From Alphaproteobacteria bacterium (GTDB lineage: Bacteria; Pseudomonadota; Alphaproteobacteria; Micropepsales; Micropepsaceae), in NCBI GenBank assembly GCA_947473475.1, contig CANJBZ010000012.1, positions 1 to 64,000 of the forward strand: a stretch of 64,000 nucleotides of DNA, given 5' to 3'. A program made the translations under genes and the position numbers. Positions 14,923 to 23,129 of the stretch are shown piece by piece. Position 1 is the stretch's first letter. Every line of letters begins with the position of its first letter. The notes under the pieces are model-generated. The model ran no database searches. It saw only the letters and a program-made list of their open reading frames with translations, and was not told the origin of the DNA.

Positions 14923-17186
14923 CCGAGATGGGCCGCAGCCTGCCGCGTCTAGAAGCCCGCTCCAAAGTGACGGGCCGTGCCGATTACGTCCACAACATGC
15001 GCGTGCCCGGCATGCTGCACGCGAAGATTTTCCGCAGCACCATTGCGCATGGGCGCATTCTGTCCATCGACACGAGCGCCGCGCGTGAGATGGAAGGCGT
15101 GCATTCGGTGCTGACGGGCGAAGACATCACCCGCGTCATGGCCAAACCCTATTTCGGCCCGGCCTTCCACGATCAGGCGATTCTGGCGCTCGAGAAGGTT
15201 CATTTCATCGGCGAGCCGGTTGCCGTCGTGCTTGCGGACGATCCGCATGTCGCCGCCGAAGCCGCCAAGCTGATCCTCGCCGATTACGAGGAACTGGAGG
15301 CGGTGTTCGACGAAGTGGAGGCGGTGACCTCCAAGGCGATCGTTCATGATGAGCTGAAGCCCGCCGGTACGTTTGCGGATTTGAAGCATCTGGCCGGGCG
15401 CCGCAATACGAATGTCACCCTGGATTATCAGCTCCGGCGCGGTGACGTGGAAAAAGCCTTCGCCGAATGCGACCACGTCTTTGAGCATACTTTCCGCACG
15501 CAGCAGGTGCTGCACGTGCCGTTGGAATCGCACGCGTCGCTTGCCATACCGGGCCACGACTCGCTCGTCATTCACACCTCCACGCAGACGCCGTCTTTTG
15601 TGCGCACCGAAATCGCGCGGCTGCTCGGCTGGGCGGACAATCGCGTCAGCGTGCAGGTGCCGTTCCTCGGCGGCGGCTTCGGCGCGAAAGTTTATGTGAA
15701 GATGGAAGCCCTGGCGGCAGCGCTCGCGCTGCTGGTCAAGCGTCCCGTGAAAATTGCTCTCACCATGGAGGAGCAATTCTACACCATCAGCAAACACGCC
15801 ACAACGTTCCGCATCAAAAGCGGCGTGAGCAAGGATGGCCGCATCGTGGCGCGCGCCTGCGATGTGTGGTGGAACGGCGGCGCCTATGCCGACATCGGTC
15901 CGCGTGTCGCGCAGAAGACGGGATTCACCGCGGCAGGTCCGTACGACATCGAGAATGTGCGCATCGAATCGACGGAGGTTTACACGAACCGTCCGCCGGC
16001 TGGCGCGCTGCGCGGCTTCGGCGTGCCGCAGCTTGTATGGGCGTATGAGAGCCACACCGACATGATCGCCCGCGCGCTAGGCATGGATACAGTGGAATTC
16101 CGCCGCAAAAATATCCTGCGCGAAGGCCGTCCGCAGGCGACCGGCACCGCGATGCGCGATGCGGCTATCGACAAGGTTCTGGACTGTGTCGCGGAACGTA
16201 TGAACTGGACTGCGCCCTTTGACCGCGGCGCCGGCGCCATCAAGCGCGGGCGCGGGGTTGGCATTGGCTTCAAGGCGTCGATCTCGCCGACCACCTCAGG
16301 CGCTATCGTGAACATCAGCGCGGACGGCAGCATCGTGCTGTACACGAACACCATCGATATGGGGCAGGGTTCCGACACCGGCATGGCGCAACTCGCCGCC
16401 GAAGTCCTGAACGTGCCGGCGGAATCCATCAAGGTCGTGCATGGCAACACCGATGTTGCGCCCTACGATATGGGCACGCTCGGCTCGCGGTCGACCTTCC
16501 ATATGGGCAATGCGGTCAAGCTGGCGGCCGAAGATGCCAAGGCGAAATTGGCGGCGCTGGCGGCCGAAGTCGGTCTGCCCGAAGGCACCAATTACGACGT
16601 GAAGGAAATCTTCCGGAAGCGCTATGGGATGCAGGCGGGCAACGTCGTTGGCGTCGGCACCTATGTTCCGCGCTATACGCCGCCCGATCCGAAAACCGGC
16701 CAATCCGACAATGTGACGCCGTTCTGGATGATCGGCGGCACCGGCGCGGAAGTGGAAGTGGACACCGAAACAGGCCATGTCCGCGTGATACGGCTCGTGA
16801 ACGTGGCCGATGCCGGCAAGCCCATCAATCCGAAGATCTGCCGGACCCAGCTTTCAGGCGGCGCGATCATGCAGCTCGGCTTCACGCTGACGGAAGATAT
16901 GGTCTTCGACGGTGGCCAAGTGACCAACCCATCCTTTGCCGATTACAAAATTCCTGGCTTCCGGGATGTGCCGGTGATGGAATCCGAACTGGTTACCGCG
17001 ACACAGGAAACCGGCCCGTTTGGAGCCAAGGGCATCGGCGAGTCATCCACCTTCGGTGTCTCGCCCGCCATTGCCAATGCTATCGAAGACGCCGTGGGTG
17101 TCCGCATCACCGAACTTCCCATTCGGCCCGAGGCGGTGTTGCGCGCGCTGCGGGCCGCCGAAGGCCGTCCCCTGGAGGCCGTATGA
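14919..17186 (+). CDS. Molybdenum hydroxylase large subunit (molybdopterin-binding, XDH family)
   Basis: The 755-aa protein has the two domains of the family: an ald_Xan_dh_C-type N-terminal domain (GRADYVHNMRVPGMLHAKI) and the Mo-cofactor domain. Key parts visible are PFLGGGFGAKVY, PPAGALRGFGVPQ and GQGSDTGMAQ. Near the C-terminus is GAKGIGESS, whose Glu is the base that activates the Mo-bound water in this family. The enzyme would hydroxylate an aromatic or N-heterocyclic ring, or reductively dehydroxylate a thioester substrate. It overlaps both neighbours by 4 bp. No XdhC-like maturation factor is present in the window. Confidence 0.9.
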   Translation: MTEMGRSLPRLEARSKVTGRADYVHNMRVPGMLHAKIFRSTIAHGRILSIDTSAAREMEGVHSVLTGEDITRVMAKPYFGPAFHDQAILALEKVHFIGEPVAVVLADDPHVAAEAAKLILADYEELEAVFDEVEAVTSKAIVHDELKPAGTFADLKHLAGRRNTNVTLDYQLRRGDVEKAFAECDHVFEHTFRTQQVLHVPLESHASLAIPGHDSLVIHTSTQTPSFVRTEIARLLGWADNRVSVQVPFLGGGFGAKVYVKMEALAAALALLVKRPVKIALTMEEQFYTISKHATTFRIKSGVSKDGRIVARACDVWWNGGAYADIGPRVAQKTGFTAAGPYDIENVRIESTEVYTNRPPAGALRGFGVPQLVWAYESHTDMIARALGMDTVEFRRKNILREGRPQATGTAMRDAAIDKVLDCVAERMNWTAPFDRGAGAIKRGRGVGIGFKASISPTTSGAIVNISADGSIVLYTNTIDMGQGSDTGMAQLAAEVLNVPAESIKVVHGNTDVAPYDMGTLGSRSTFHMGNAVKLAAEDAKAKLAALAAEVGLPEGTNYDVKEIFRKRYGMQAGNVVGVGTYVPRYTPPDPKTGQSDNVTPFWMIGGTGAEVEVDTETGHVRVIRLVNVADAGKPINPKICRTQLSGGAIMQLGFTLTEDMVFDGGQVTNPSFADYKIPGFRDVPVMESELVTATQETGPFGAKGIGESSTFGVSPAIANAIEDAVGVRITELPIRPEAVLRALRAAEGRPLEAV

Positions 17187-17665
17187 GCGAGACACGCACC
17201 ATTCGTTTCACGCTGAACGGCCGCCCGGCGAGCGCCGCCATTCAGTCGCACCACAACCTCGTCGAATTGTTGCACCAGTTGGGCCTGTTCGGGGCGCGCG
17301 AAAGCTGTGGCCAGGGACTGTGCGGCTGCTGCACCGTGCTGGTCGATGATGTTGCGGTGTCGGGCTGTCTTTATCTTGCTCTCGGTGTGAACGGGAAAAG
17401 CGTCACCACGATCGAGCATCTGGACGAGAGCGGTACACTCTCGCCGGTGCAGCAGGCCTTCATCGAGGCGGGCGCCTTCCAGTGCGGCTTCTGTACGCCG
17501 GGCTTCGTGCTGATGACCCATCAATTGCTCAAGCAGAACCCCGATCCGAGCGAAGATGAGATTCGGCATTATCTGGCCGGGAATCTTTGCCGCTGCGCCG
17601 CCTATCCCGAAATCGTGGAAGCGGTGCGGCTTGCTGCGCGCACCATGAAGCAGGCTCGGGCCTAG
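17183..17665 (+). CDS. Molybdenum hydroxylase [2Fe-2S] subunit
   Basis: The 160-aa protein has the plant-type ferredoxin cluster motif ESCGQGLCGCCTV...SGC and the second, helical cluster motif with CGFCTPG and CRCAAYPE. Both are standard for the small subunit of the xanthine dehydrogenase family and all eight cysteines are present. It overlaps the large-subunit gene by 4 bp and ends the operon. Length is normal (about 150-170 aa). Confidence 0.92.
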   Translation: MSETRTIRFTLNGRPASAAIQSHHNLVELLHQLGLFGARESCGQGLCGCCTVLVDDVAVSGCLYLALGVNGKSVTTIEHLDESGTLSPVQQAFIEAGAFQCGFCTPGFVLMTHQLLKQNPDPSEDEIRHYLAGNLCRCAAYPEIVEAVRLAARTMKQARA

Positions 17666-17686
17666 ATTCCCCTACGCGGAAGTGTG

Positions 17687-17703
17687 CGGCGATTTTTTCG
17701 CCG
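17687..17703. terminator. Small hairpin after the Mo-hydroxylase operon
   Basis: CGGCGA (17687-17692) pairs with TCGCCG (17698-17703) around a T5 loop. There is no T-run after it on the plus strand, so termination efficiency is uncertain. Confidence 0.3.
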
Positions 17704-17747
17704 AACATTACCAAAACCGTGAGGGAACCGGTCTGCTCCTCCGTATT

Positions 17748-17762
17748 TGAGAATGAGTGGCA
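17748..17762. promoter_or_regulatory. Possible Fur-like operator upstream of the TonB-dependent receptor
   Basis: TGAGAATGAGTGGCA resembles the 7-1-7 Fur consensus TGATAATnATTATCA at about 10 of 14 informative positions and lies 46 bp before the receptor start. Receptor plus PepSY protein is a typical iron-uptake pair, so iron control would make sense. The match is weak. Confidence 0.25.
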
Positions 17763-17807
17763 TTAGAGGCGGACATACCGCTCCGCTCGCCACAGAGGGA
17801 GGATTTC

Positions 17808-19835
17808 GTGCGTCGCAGCATCCAACTCGCGCGCGCTTTTGCGCTCGCGAGCACAAGCTTTGTCTGCCTTATTGAAGGCGCCTTTGCCCAGCAGGTCGCC
17901 GCCGTTTCCGGCGTCCCGGAGCAGGTGATCATTACCGGCCGCTTGGAAGAAGACCTGCCCGCGCGGCTGGCGCAGACCGGTACCCGGGTGGAAGCCATCA
18001 CCGCGGCGGACATCCTGAACAGCGGCGCGCTGGACATTGCGCAGTCGCTGCCGGCACAGATCCCCGGTCTTTACGTCTCGCTGAAAAACGGTCCCTTCGA
18101 TTACGTCGATGTGTCGCTGCAGGGCTCGCGCACCCAGGACGTGCTGTGGCTGGTGGACGGCGTCCGCGTCAATAACCGGCTGTACGCCGGCACGACGCCG
18201 CTGGACACGCTGCCTGCCGCCATGGTGGAGCGGGTTGAAGTGTTGGAAGGCCCGCAGTCGCTATTTTACGGCACGCAAGGCATTGCCGGCGCGGTGAACA
18301 TCGTCACCAAAAGCTTCTCCGATCGGCCGAGCGGTTCAATCATGGTCGGCCTCGACACCCAGGGCGGACGCCACATCGACGGGAATTTCCGCGATTCCGT
18401 CGGCGCCCACCATTTCGTCGTCTACGGATCGGGCGATCATTCCGACGGCTATCAGCCGTTCCGAGATCAGGATTATCAGCCGAGCGGCACGGATCGCAAT
18501 CGCAGCTACGACGTGCTGACCCTCGGCGGCAAGTACGCCTACGACTTCAACACCGCGCTGCGCTTCACCCTGTCGGAACAGCACACGGACGCGACGCTCG
18601 ACTTCGCCAATCCCTATTTGACGCTGACGGAAACCAACAAGCGCAACGAAGACGTGCTCAGCGCGAAGTTCGATTATACGCCAGACAACGAAGTCCAGTT
18701 CTTCGTCAAAGGCTATTATCACTGGTGGTATTCGTACGTCACGCATTTGCAGAACGCGGTGAATTCGTCCACCGGCGCGCTGACGGGCGGCATCAACGTC
18801 ATCGACAATCACGATTTCTGGGGCTTCACCGATTACGGCGCGAACGCCATGGGCAAGTATGCGCCCCAGGGCAGTCCGCTCGAATACTATCTCGGCTACG
18901 ACTATCAGAATTACACCGGCCGAGATGCGGTGCTCGTCATCACCCAGAAGACCGAGCATGTTCACGCGATCTTCGGCGAAGTCGCCAGCACCACCGATAT
19001 GTCGCGCGATTTTCAGCTGTCGGCCGGCTTCCGTTACAATTCGCCGAACGTCGGAGAAAGCGCCACCGTCTGGAACGTCAGCGGCAAGTGGAACATCAAC
19101 AACAATCTGTTTGTACGCGGTTTGGTGGGAACGGGCTTCCGGCTTCCGACGGCCGAAGAATTGTTTGCCGACGATCCCAACGACGAACGCGGCAATCCCA
19201 ATCTGAAGCCGGAAAAGAGCACCAATTTCAACGGCTCGATCGGCGGCACTGTCGGCGATTGGCTGCGCTGGGAAGCGATTTATTTCCACCGCGACGTGAA
19301 AGATCTGATCGATCTGGATACGTTCGACTCGACGACCAATCAGGACGTGTTCGGCAACGTTCCGGGCGCCATCCGCGTGCGGGGCGGTGAGTTCGTCGTC
19401 AATGCGGCGATGTCGAACGACATTTCACTGAATGGCAGCTTTACCTTCACCGAATCGAAGAACTCGCTGACAGACCTGCAAATCAACCGGGTGCCGGAGC
19501 AATTGGGGCAGGTATCGCTCGACTATCATCCGATGAGCAGCATGTTCGGCTTTACCGCGTCCCTGAACTATGTGGGTCAAGTCCACGACACGCTGGGCGG
19601 CGGAATCGGGCGCCAGGAATACGGCAATTACGTCGTGGTCGATCTGTCGGGACGGGTGTTTCTGGACAACGACCGGCATCACCGCTTCGACGCCGGCGTG
19701 CGCAACCTGTTTGACGAAGAATATGCGTCGCGTCTGACGCGGGGCCGCCGCGATTTGGGCAACACGTCCTATCTCGCCCAATCGCTCGGCTGGCCGCAGA
19801 CCTTTTACGCCCGCTATACCTACAGCTTCTTTTGA
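17808..19835 (+). CDS. TonB-dependent outer-membrane receptor
   Basis: The GTG at 17808 is preceded by AGGGAGGA at good spacing and starts a signal peptide ending in IEGAFAQ. A plug domain follows (residues about 45-160), with the typical VDGVRVNNRLYAG and VERVEVLEGPQS motifs. The rest is a 22-strand beta-barrel ending in aromatic residues (YARYTYSFF), the outer-membrane insertion signal. At 675 aa it is in the size class of siderophore and cobalamin receptors. It would import a ligand with energy from TonB. The PepSY membrane protein downstream suggests a siderophore ligand, although the catabolic operon just upstream leaves an aromatic chelator possible. Confidence 0.9.
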   Translation: MRRSIQLARAFALASTSFVCLIEGAFAQQVAAVSGVPEQVIITGRLEEDLPARLAQTGTRVEAITAADILNSGALDIAQSLPAQIPGLYVSLKNGPFDYVDVSLQGSRTQDVLWLVDGVRVNNRLYAGTTPLDTLPAAMVERVEVLEGPQSLFYGTQGIAGAVNIVTKSFSDRPSGSIMVGLDTQGGRHIDGNFRDSVGAHHFVVYGSGDHSDGYQPFRDQDYQPSGTDRNRSYDVLTLGGKYAYDFNTALRFTLSEQHTDATLDFANPYLTLTETNKRNEDVLSAKFDYTPDNEVQFFVKGYYHWWYSYVTHLQNAVNSSTGALTGGINVIDNHDFWGFTDYGANAMGKYAPQGSPLEYYLGYDYQNYTGRDAVLVITQKTEHVHAIFGEVASTTDMSRDFQLSAGFRYNSPNVGESATVWNVSGKWNINNNLFVRGLVGTGFRLPTAEELFADDPNDERGNPNLKPEKSTNFNGSIGGTVGDWLRWEAIYFHRDVKDLIDLDTFDSTTNQDVFGNVPGAIRVRGGEFVVNAAMSNDISLNGSFTFTESKNSLTDLQINRVPEQLGQVSLDYHPMSSMFGFTASLNYVGQVHDTLGGGIGRQEYGNYVVVDLSGRVFLDNDRHHRFDAGVRNLFDEEYASRLTRGRRDLGNTSYLAQSLGWPQTFYARYTYSFF

Positions 19836-19843
19836 TTGAGGCA

Positions 19844-19869
19844 GGGACGGGCGAAATATCGCCCGTCCC
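19844..19869. terminator. Perfect 11-bp hairpin between receptor and PepSY genes
   Basis: GGGACGGGCGA (19844-19854) and TCGCCCGTCCC (19859-19869) form an uninterrupted stem with an AATA loop, 8 bp after the receptor stop. No T-run follows, so it may be a partial terminator, an attenuator or an mRNA-stabilising element that sets unequal expression of the two genes. Confidence 0.6.
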
Positions 19870-19909
19870 ACGTTCCCCATGTATAGTTGTTGGAGGGAGC
19901 GGCTCCATC

Positions 19910-21415
19910 ATGGCTCGAATGATTTGGCGTTCGACGGTTTTCATCCATCGCTATCTCGGCGTGGCAGTGGGGCTGTTGATGCTCGTGTGGTTCGTCTCGG
20001 GCATCGTGATGATGTACGTGCCCTATCCCGACATCACCGGGAAAGAGCGCCTGCAAACGCTCAATCCCATCCCGTGGGGAAGCTGCTGTTCACTGGAGGC
20101 GCAGGGCGTCGCCGTGGATGAACCGATCCGCGGCGCGCAAATTGCGGCCATCGCCGGCGAACCGGTGCTTTTTCTGCGTCCTGATGGGCGTCCGCCCAGG
20201 CTTTCCAGCCTTGGTCCGTCTGGGCCGTCCTTAGACGTCGATCAAGCGAAAGCCGATGCCGTCATCGCACAAGCGGCGCCTCGCATTTTGGGCAGCACAA
20301 TGAAGCCTGTCTTGCGCGAGTCCATCGAGCGCGATCAGTGGACGGTCGGTGAGGTGGGCGCGGGCAACCGGCCGCTGTTCCACTACGTCTTCGATGATTC
20401 CGCGCGCACGCATATCTATGTGTCGAGTACGAGCGGCGAGATCGTTCTGTATACGCGGGGATGGCAGCGTTTTTGGAACTGGTTCGGTTCGGTTCCGCAC
20501 TGGCTCTATTTCACTGAACTGCGCAAGGACGGTGCGGTTTGGGCCCAGGTCATTATCTGGACGTCGATCGTCGGCGGCTTTTTGACCGCGCTCGGGCTTT
20601 ATCTCGGCATCGCGCAGATCAAGGCCAACAGACGCGGACGCTTCTCGCCCTATGGCGGCTGGTTTTACTGGCACCACATTACCGGGCTTGTCTTCGGTAT
20701 CGTTACGCTGACCTGGGTGGTGAGCGGTACGTTCTCCATGAACCCCTGGGGCTTTCTAGAAAGCGAAGGCGGCGATGAGCGCATCCGGGTTGCGGGGGAG
20801 ACGCTTTCGTGGAGCGCGTTGCGCACCTCCATCGACGCGCTGAAGCAGAACGCACCGCGAAGCGCGGTACGGCTTTCCGCTGCGCCGCTCGACGGTAAAC
20901 TGTTCTGGATCGCCTATGGCGCGGACGGCAGCGAGATGCGTCTGGATGCGGAAGGGCTGCCGGTCAGTGTAACGCCAACCGATTTGCAAGGCGCGGCGCA
21001 GCGGCTGGCGCGGGACAGCACCATCGAATCGCAAGAGATGATGATGGGCGAGGACGCCTATTATTACGATTTCTCGGTTGCCGAGCGCGGCGATGCGCCG
21101 CCGTTTCCTGCCTATCGTGTCGTTCTGAACGATGCCGAGCACACACGCTATTATCTCAGTCCCGAGACCGGCCAATTGTTGCGCACAGTAGACGCCAACG
21201 GCCGCGGCTCGCGCTGGCTGTTCAGCGGCTTGCACCGCTTTGACTTTTTCGCGTGGCTGCGTGTGCGCCCCCTATGGGACATTATCGTGCTCGCGCTTCT
21301 TTTGGGCGGCACGGCGGGGACCGGAACCGGCGTTTATCTCGCGTACAAGCGGATCAAACGCGATCTCGGATTCAAGCGCAGGCGGGTGGCTCCTCCCTTG
21401 CGGAGCGAAGCGTAG
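19910..21415 (+). CDS. PepSY-domain inner-membrane protein
   Basis: The start at 19910 has GGAGGGA upstream. The 501-aa protein has the layout of PepSY-associated TM proteins: a first membrane segment beginning STVFIHRYLGVAVG, a periplasmic part, a central pair of segments (WAQVIIWTSIVGGFLTALGL and HHITGLVFGIVTLTWVVSG), a second periplasmic PepSY-like part and a last segment near residue 460. Proteins of this type often accompany siderophore receptors and are thought to help reduce or release iron in the periplasm. It follows the receptor by 74 bp. Confidence 0.85.
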   Translation: MARMIWRSTVFIHRYLGVAVGLLMLVWFVSGIVMMYVPYPDITGKERLQTLNPIPWGSCCSLEAQGVAVDEPIRGAQIAAIAGEPVLFLRPDGRPPRLSSLGPSGPSLDVDQAKADAVIAQAAPRILGSTMKPVLRESIERDQWTVGEVGAGNRPLFHYVFDDSARTHIYVSSTSGEIVLYTRGWQRFWNWFGSVPHWLYFTELRKDGAVWAQVIIWTSIVGGFLTALGLYLGIAQIKANRRGRFSPYGGWFYWHHITGLVFGIVTLTWVVSGTFSMNPWGFLESEGGDERIRVAGETLSWSALRTSIDALKQNAPRSAVRLSAAPLDGKLFWIAYGADGSEMRLDAEGLPVSVTPTDLQGAAQRLARDSTIESQEMMMGEDAYYYDFSVAERGDAPPFPAYRVVLNDAEHTRYYLSPETGQLLRTVDANGRGSRWLFSGLHRFDFFAWLRVRPLWDIIVLALLLGGTAGTGTGVYLAYKRIKRDLGFKRRRVAPPLRSEA

Positions 21416-21430
21416 CGGGGGAGGAATAAT

Positions 21431-22969
21431 TTATTCCGCTTCCTGTGGGGTCAGCGTTTTCAGGCCACGCGGTGAGGGGATAGTCGACTCGCCGGTGGTG
21501 AGTTGGACGCCCTTCCGCTCGATCCCGAACCCGACCAGCAGCGCAATCGCGACCGCCGCGCATGCCGCCACAGCGGCAAGCGCCGTGCCGTAATCGTTGC
21601 CATGCTCCGTCGCATAGCCCGATTGAATCGTAGCGTTGACCGAGGCCAGGAGATTTCCAAGCTGATACACGAAGCCCGGAAAGGTGCCACGCACTTCCGG
21701 CGGCGACAATTCGTTCAGGTGCACGGGCACAATGCCCCAGGCCGCCTGCACCATGAACTGCATCAGGAAAGAACCCACCGCCAGCCAGATGGGCGCTCCC
21801 GCAAAGGCCCATAACGGAATCACGGGGAGCGAAATCAGCGAGGCGATGACGATGGCGCGGCGCCGTCCGATCCGCTCGGACAGCGAGCCGAAGGTTAGGC
21901 TGCCGAAAATGGCGCCCAGGTTATAGACGACCGCAATGATGCTGACGGTTGCGGGCGAGAACTGATGCTGCACCTGTAGGAAAGTGGGGTACAGGTCCTG
22001 GGTGCCATGGCTGAAGAAGTTGAACGCGGTCATCAGCAGCACGGCATACAGCCCAATGCGCCAATGCTGCTTCAAGAACACGCCGGCCAGCACACCCGCG
22101 ACGTTGTAGATCACGGCCATGATCGTTGGGATGGAGTGCGTAACGACCGAAAAATAATCGACCAGCAGCAAGCCGATGACCGCGAAGAACTCGATCCAGA
22201 CTCCGGGATCGCGTGAGGCGAGGAACAGGCTCACAAGAATCGGAATGGCGATGCAAGCCGCCGCGACGGCCGGCTGCTCGACATAGAGACCGGCCCCGAC
22301 CCAGAGCAGCACGGCGTAAATGATGAGCCGGCCATAGGCAGTCAGCGTGGCGATGGAATCGTTGCCGAGCGCCGGCTTGGGCGTCCATTCCGGCGATTCC
22401 TTGACGTTGCGAAGAATCCAGAACGCCACGAAGCCCGGGATGATGCCGATCATGAACATGCCGCGCCAGCCGAGCATGGGATACAAAAAGCCGTACACGA
22501 CGGAGGCCACAAGGTAACCCGTGGGATAGCCCGCCTGAAGAATCCCCGAAACGAAGCCGCGGGCCTTGGGCGGAATGCTTTCCATGGCGAGCGAAGCCCC
22601 GACGCCCCATTCCCCACCCATGGCGATGCCAAAAAGGGCACGGAGAACCAGCAACATGGTGAGACTGGTCGCGAAGCCGGAGGCGAAGGCGAGGATCGAG
22701 TAGCAGAAAATAACGGCGGCGAGGACCGGACGGCGTCCGTATCGATCCGCCGCACGGCCGAAGATGAAGGCCCCGATGGGCCGCATGGCGAGGGTCAGCA
22801 CAACGGCGACGGCGACGTCTGGAATCCCTACATTGAACTCCTTGGCGATGTCCCGAAAGACGAAGACCATCAGGAAGAAATCGAACGCATCGAGCATCCA
22901 GCCCAGATAGGCCGCGAGAACGACGCTCTTTTGTTCCTTGGTCCAGCCGGACAACGCAGCGATGGCCAT
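21431..22969 (-). CDS. MFS transporter, SHS/lactate-permease-like
   Basis: The 512-aa protein is long for an MFS carrier. The N-terminal half carries YLGWMLDAFDFFLMVFV, the D-x-F-D-F pattern of the sialate:H+ symporter group that includes lactate permeases, and the loop motif GRAADRYGRRPVL. An extra pair of hydrophobic segments in the middle accounts for the length. It probably imports a monocarboxylate with protons. It is convergent with the PepSY gene (15-bp gap) and divergent from the M3 peptidase gene. Confidence 0.85.
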   Translation of the reverse strand: MAIAALSGWTKEQKSVVLAAYLGWMLDAFDFFLMVFVFRDIAKEFNVGIPDVAVAVVLTLAMRPIGAFIFGRAADRYGRRPVLAAVIFCYSILAFASGFATSLTMLLVLRALFGIAMGGEWGVGASLAMESIPPKARGFVSGILQAGYPTGYLVASVVYGFLYPMLGWRGMFMIGIIPGFVAFWILRNVKESPEWTPKPALGNDSIATLTAYGRLIIYAVLLWVGAGLYVEQPAVAAACIAIPILVSLFLASRDPGVWIEFFAVIGLLLVDYFSVVTHSIPTIMAVIYNVAGVLAGVFLKQHWRIGLYAVLLMTAFNFFSHGTQDLYPTFLQVQHQFSPATVSIIAVVYNLGAIFGSLTFGSLSERIGRRRAIVIASLISLPVIPLWAFAGAPIWLAVGSFLMQFMVQAAWGIVPVHLNELSPPEVRGTFPGFVYQLGNLLASVNATIQSGYATEHGNDYGTALAAVAACAAVAIALLVGFGIERKGVQLTTGESTIPSPRGLKTLTPQEAE

Positions 22970-23129
22970 GTTTCCCGTTCCCTCTTATCCCCGTTTGGGG
23001 CCATTCTTAGCGGGTTAAGTGGCCAGCGCCAGCCCTGGGTTCCATGCGCGCAATCTTTGCCGTGGAGGGTAGGTTTTTTGCCGGACCCTCGGCTAAGCTG
23101 GGCGGCTCACCGAGGGACTGCCTACCGCT

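Noticed and set aside
14949-16055. A 368-codon antisense frame in the Mo hydroxylase large-subunit gene
   Set aside because: Mirror frame of a high-GC gene, without recognisable domains.
14065-17665. Assignment as 4-hydroxybenzoyl-CoA reductase
   Set aside because: The FAD subunit has no cysteines, so the diagnostic 4Fe-4S insertion is missing.
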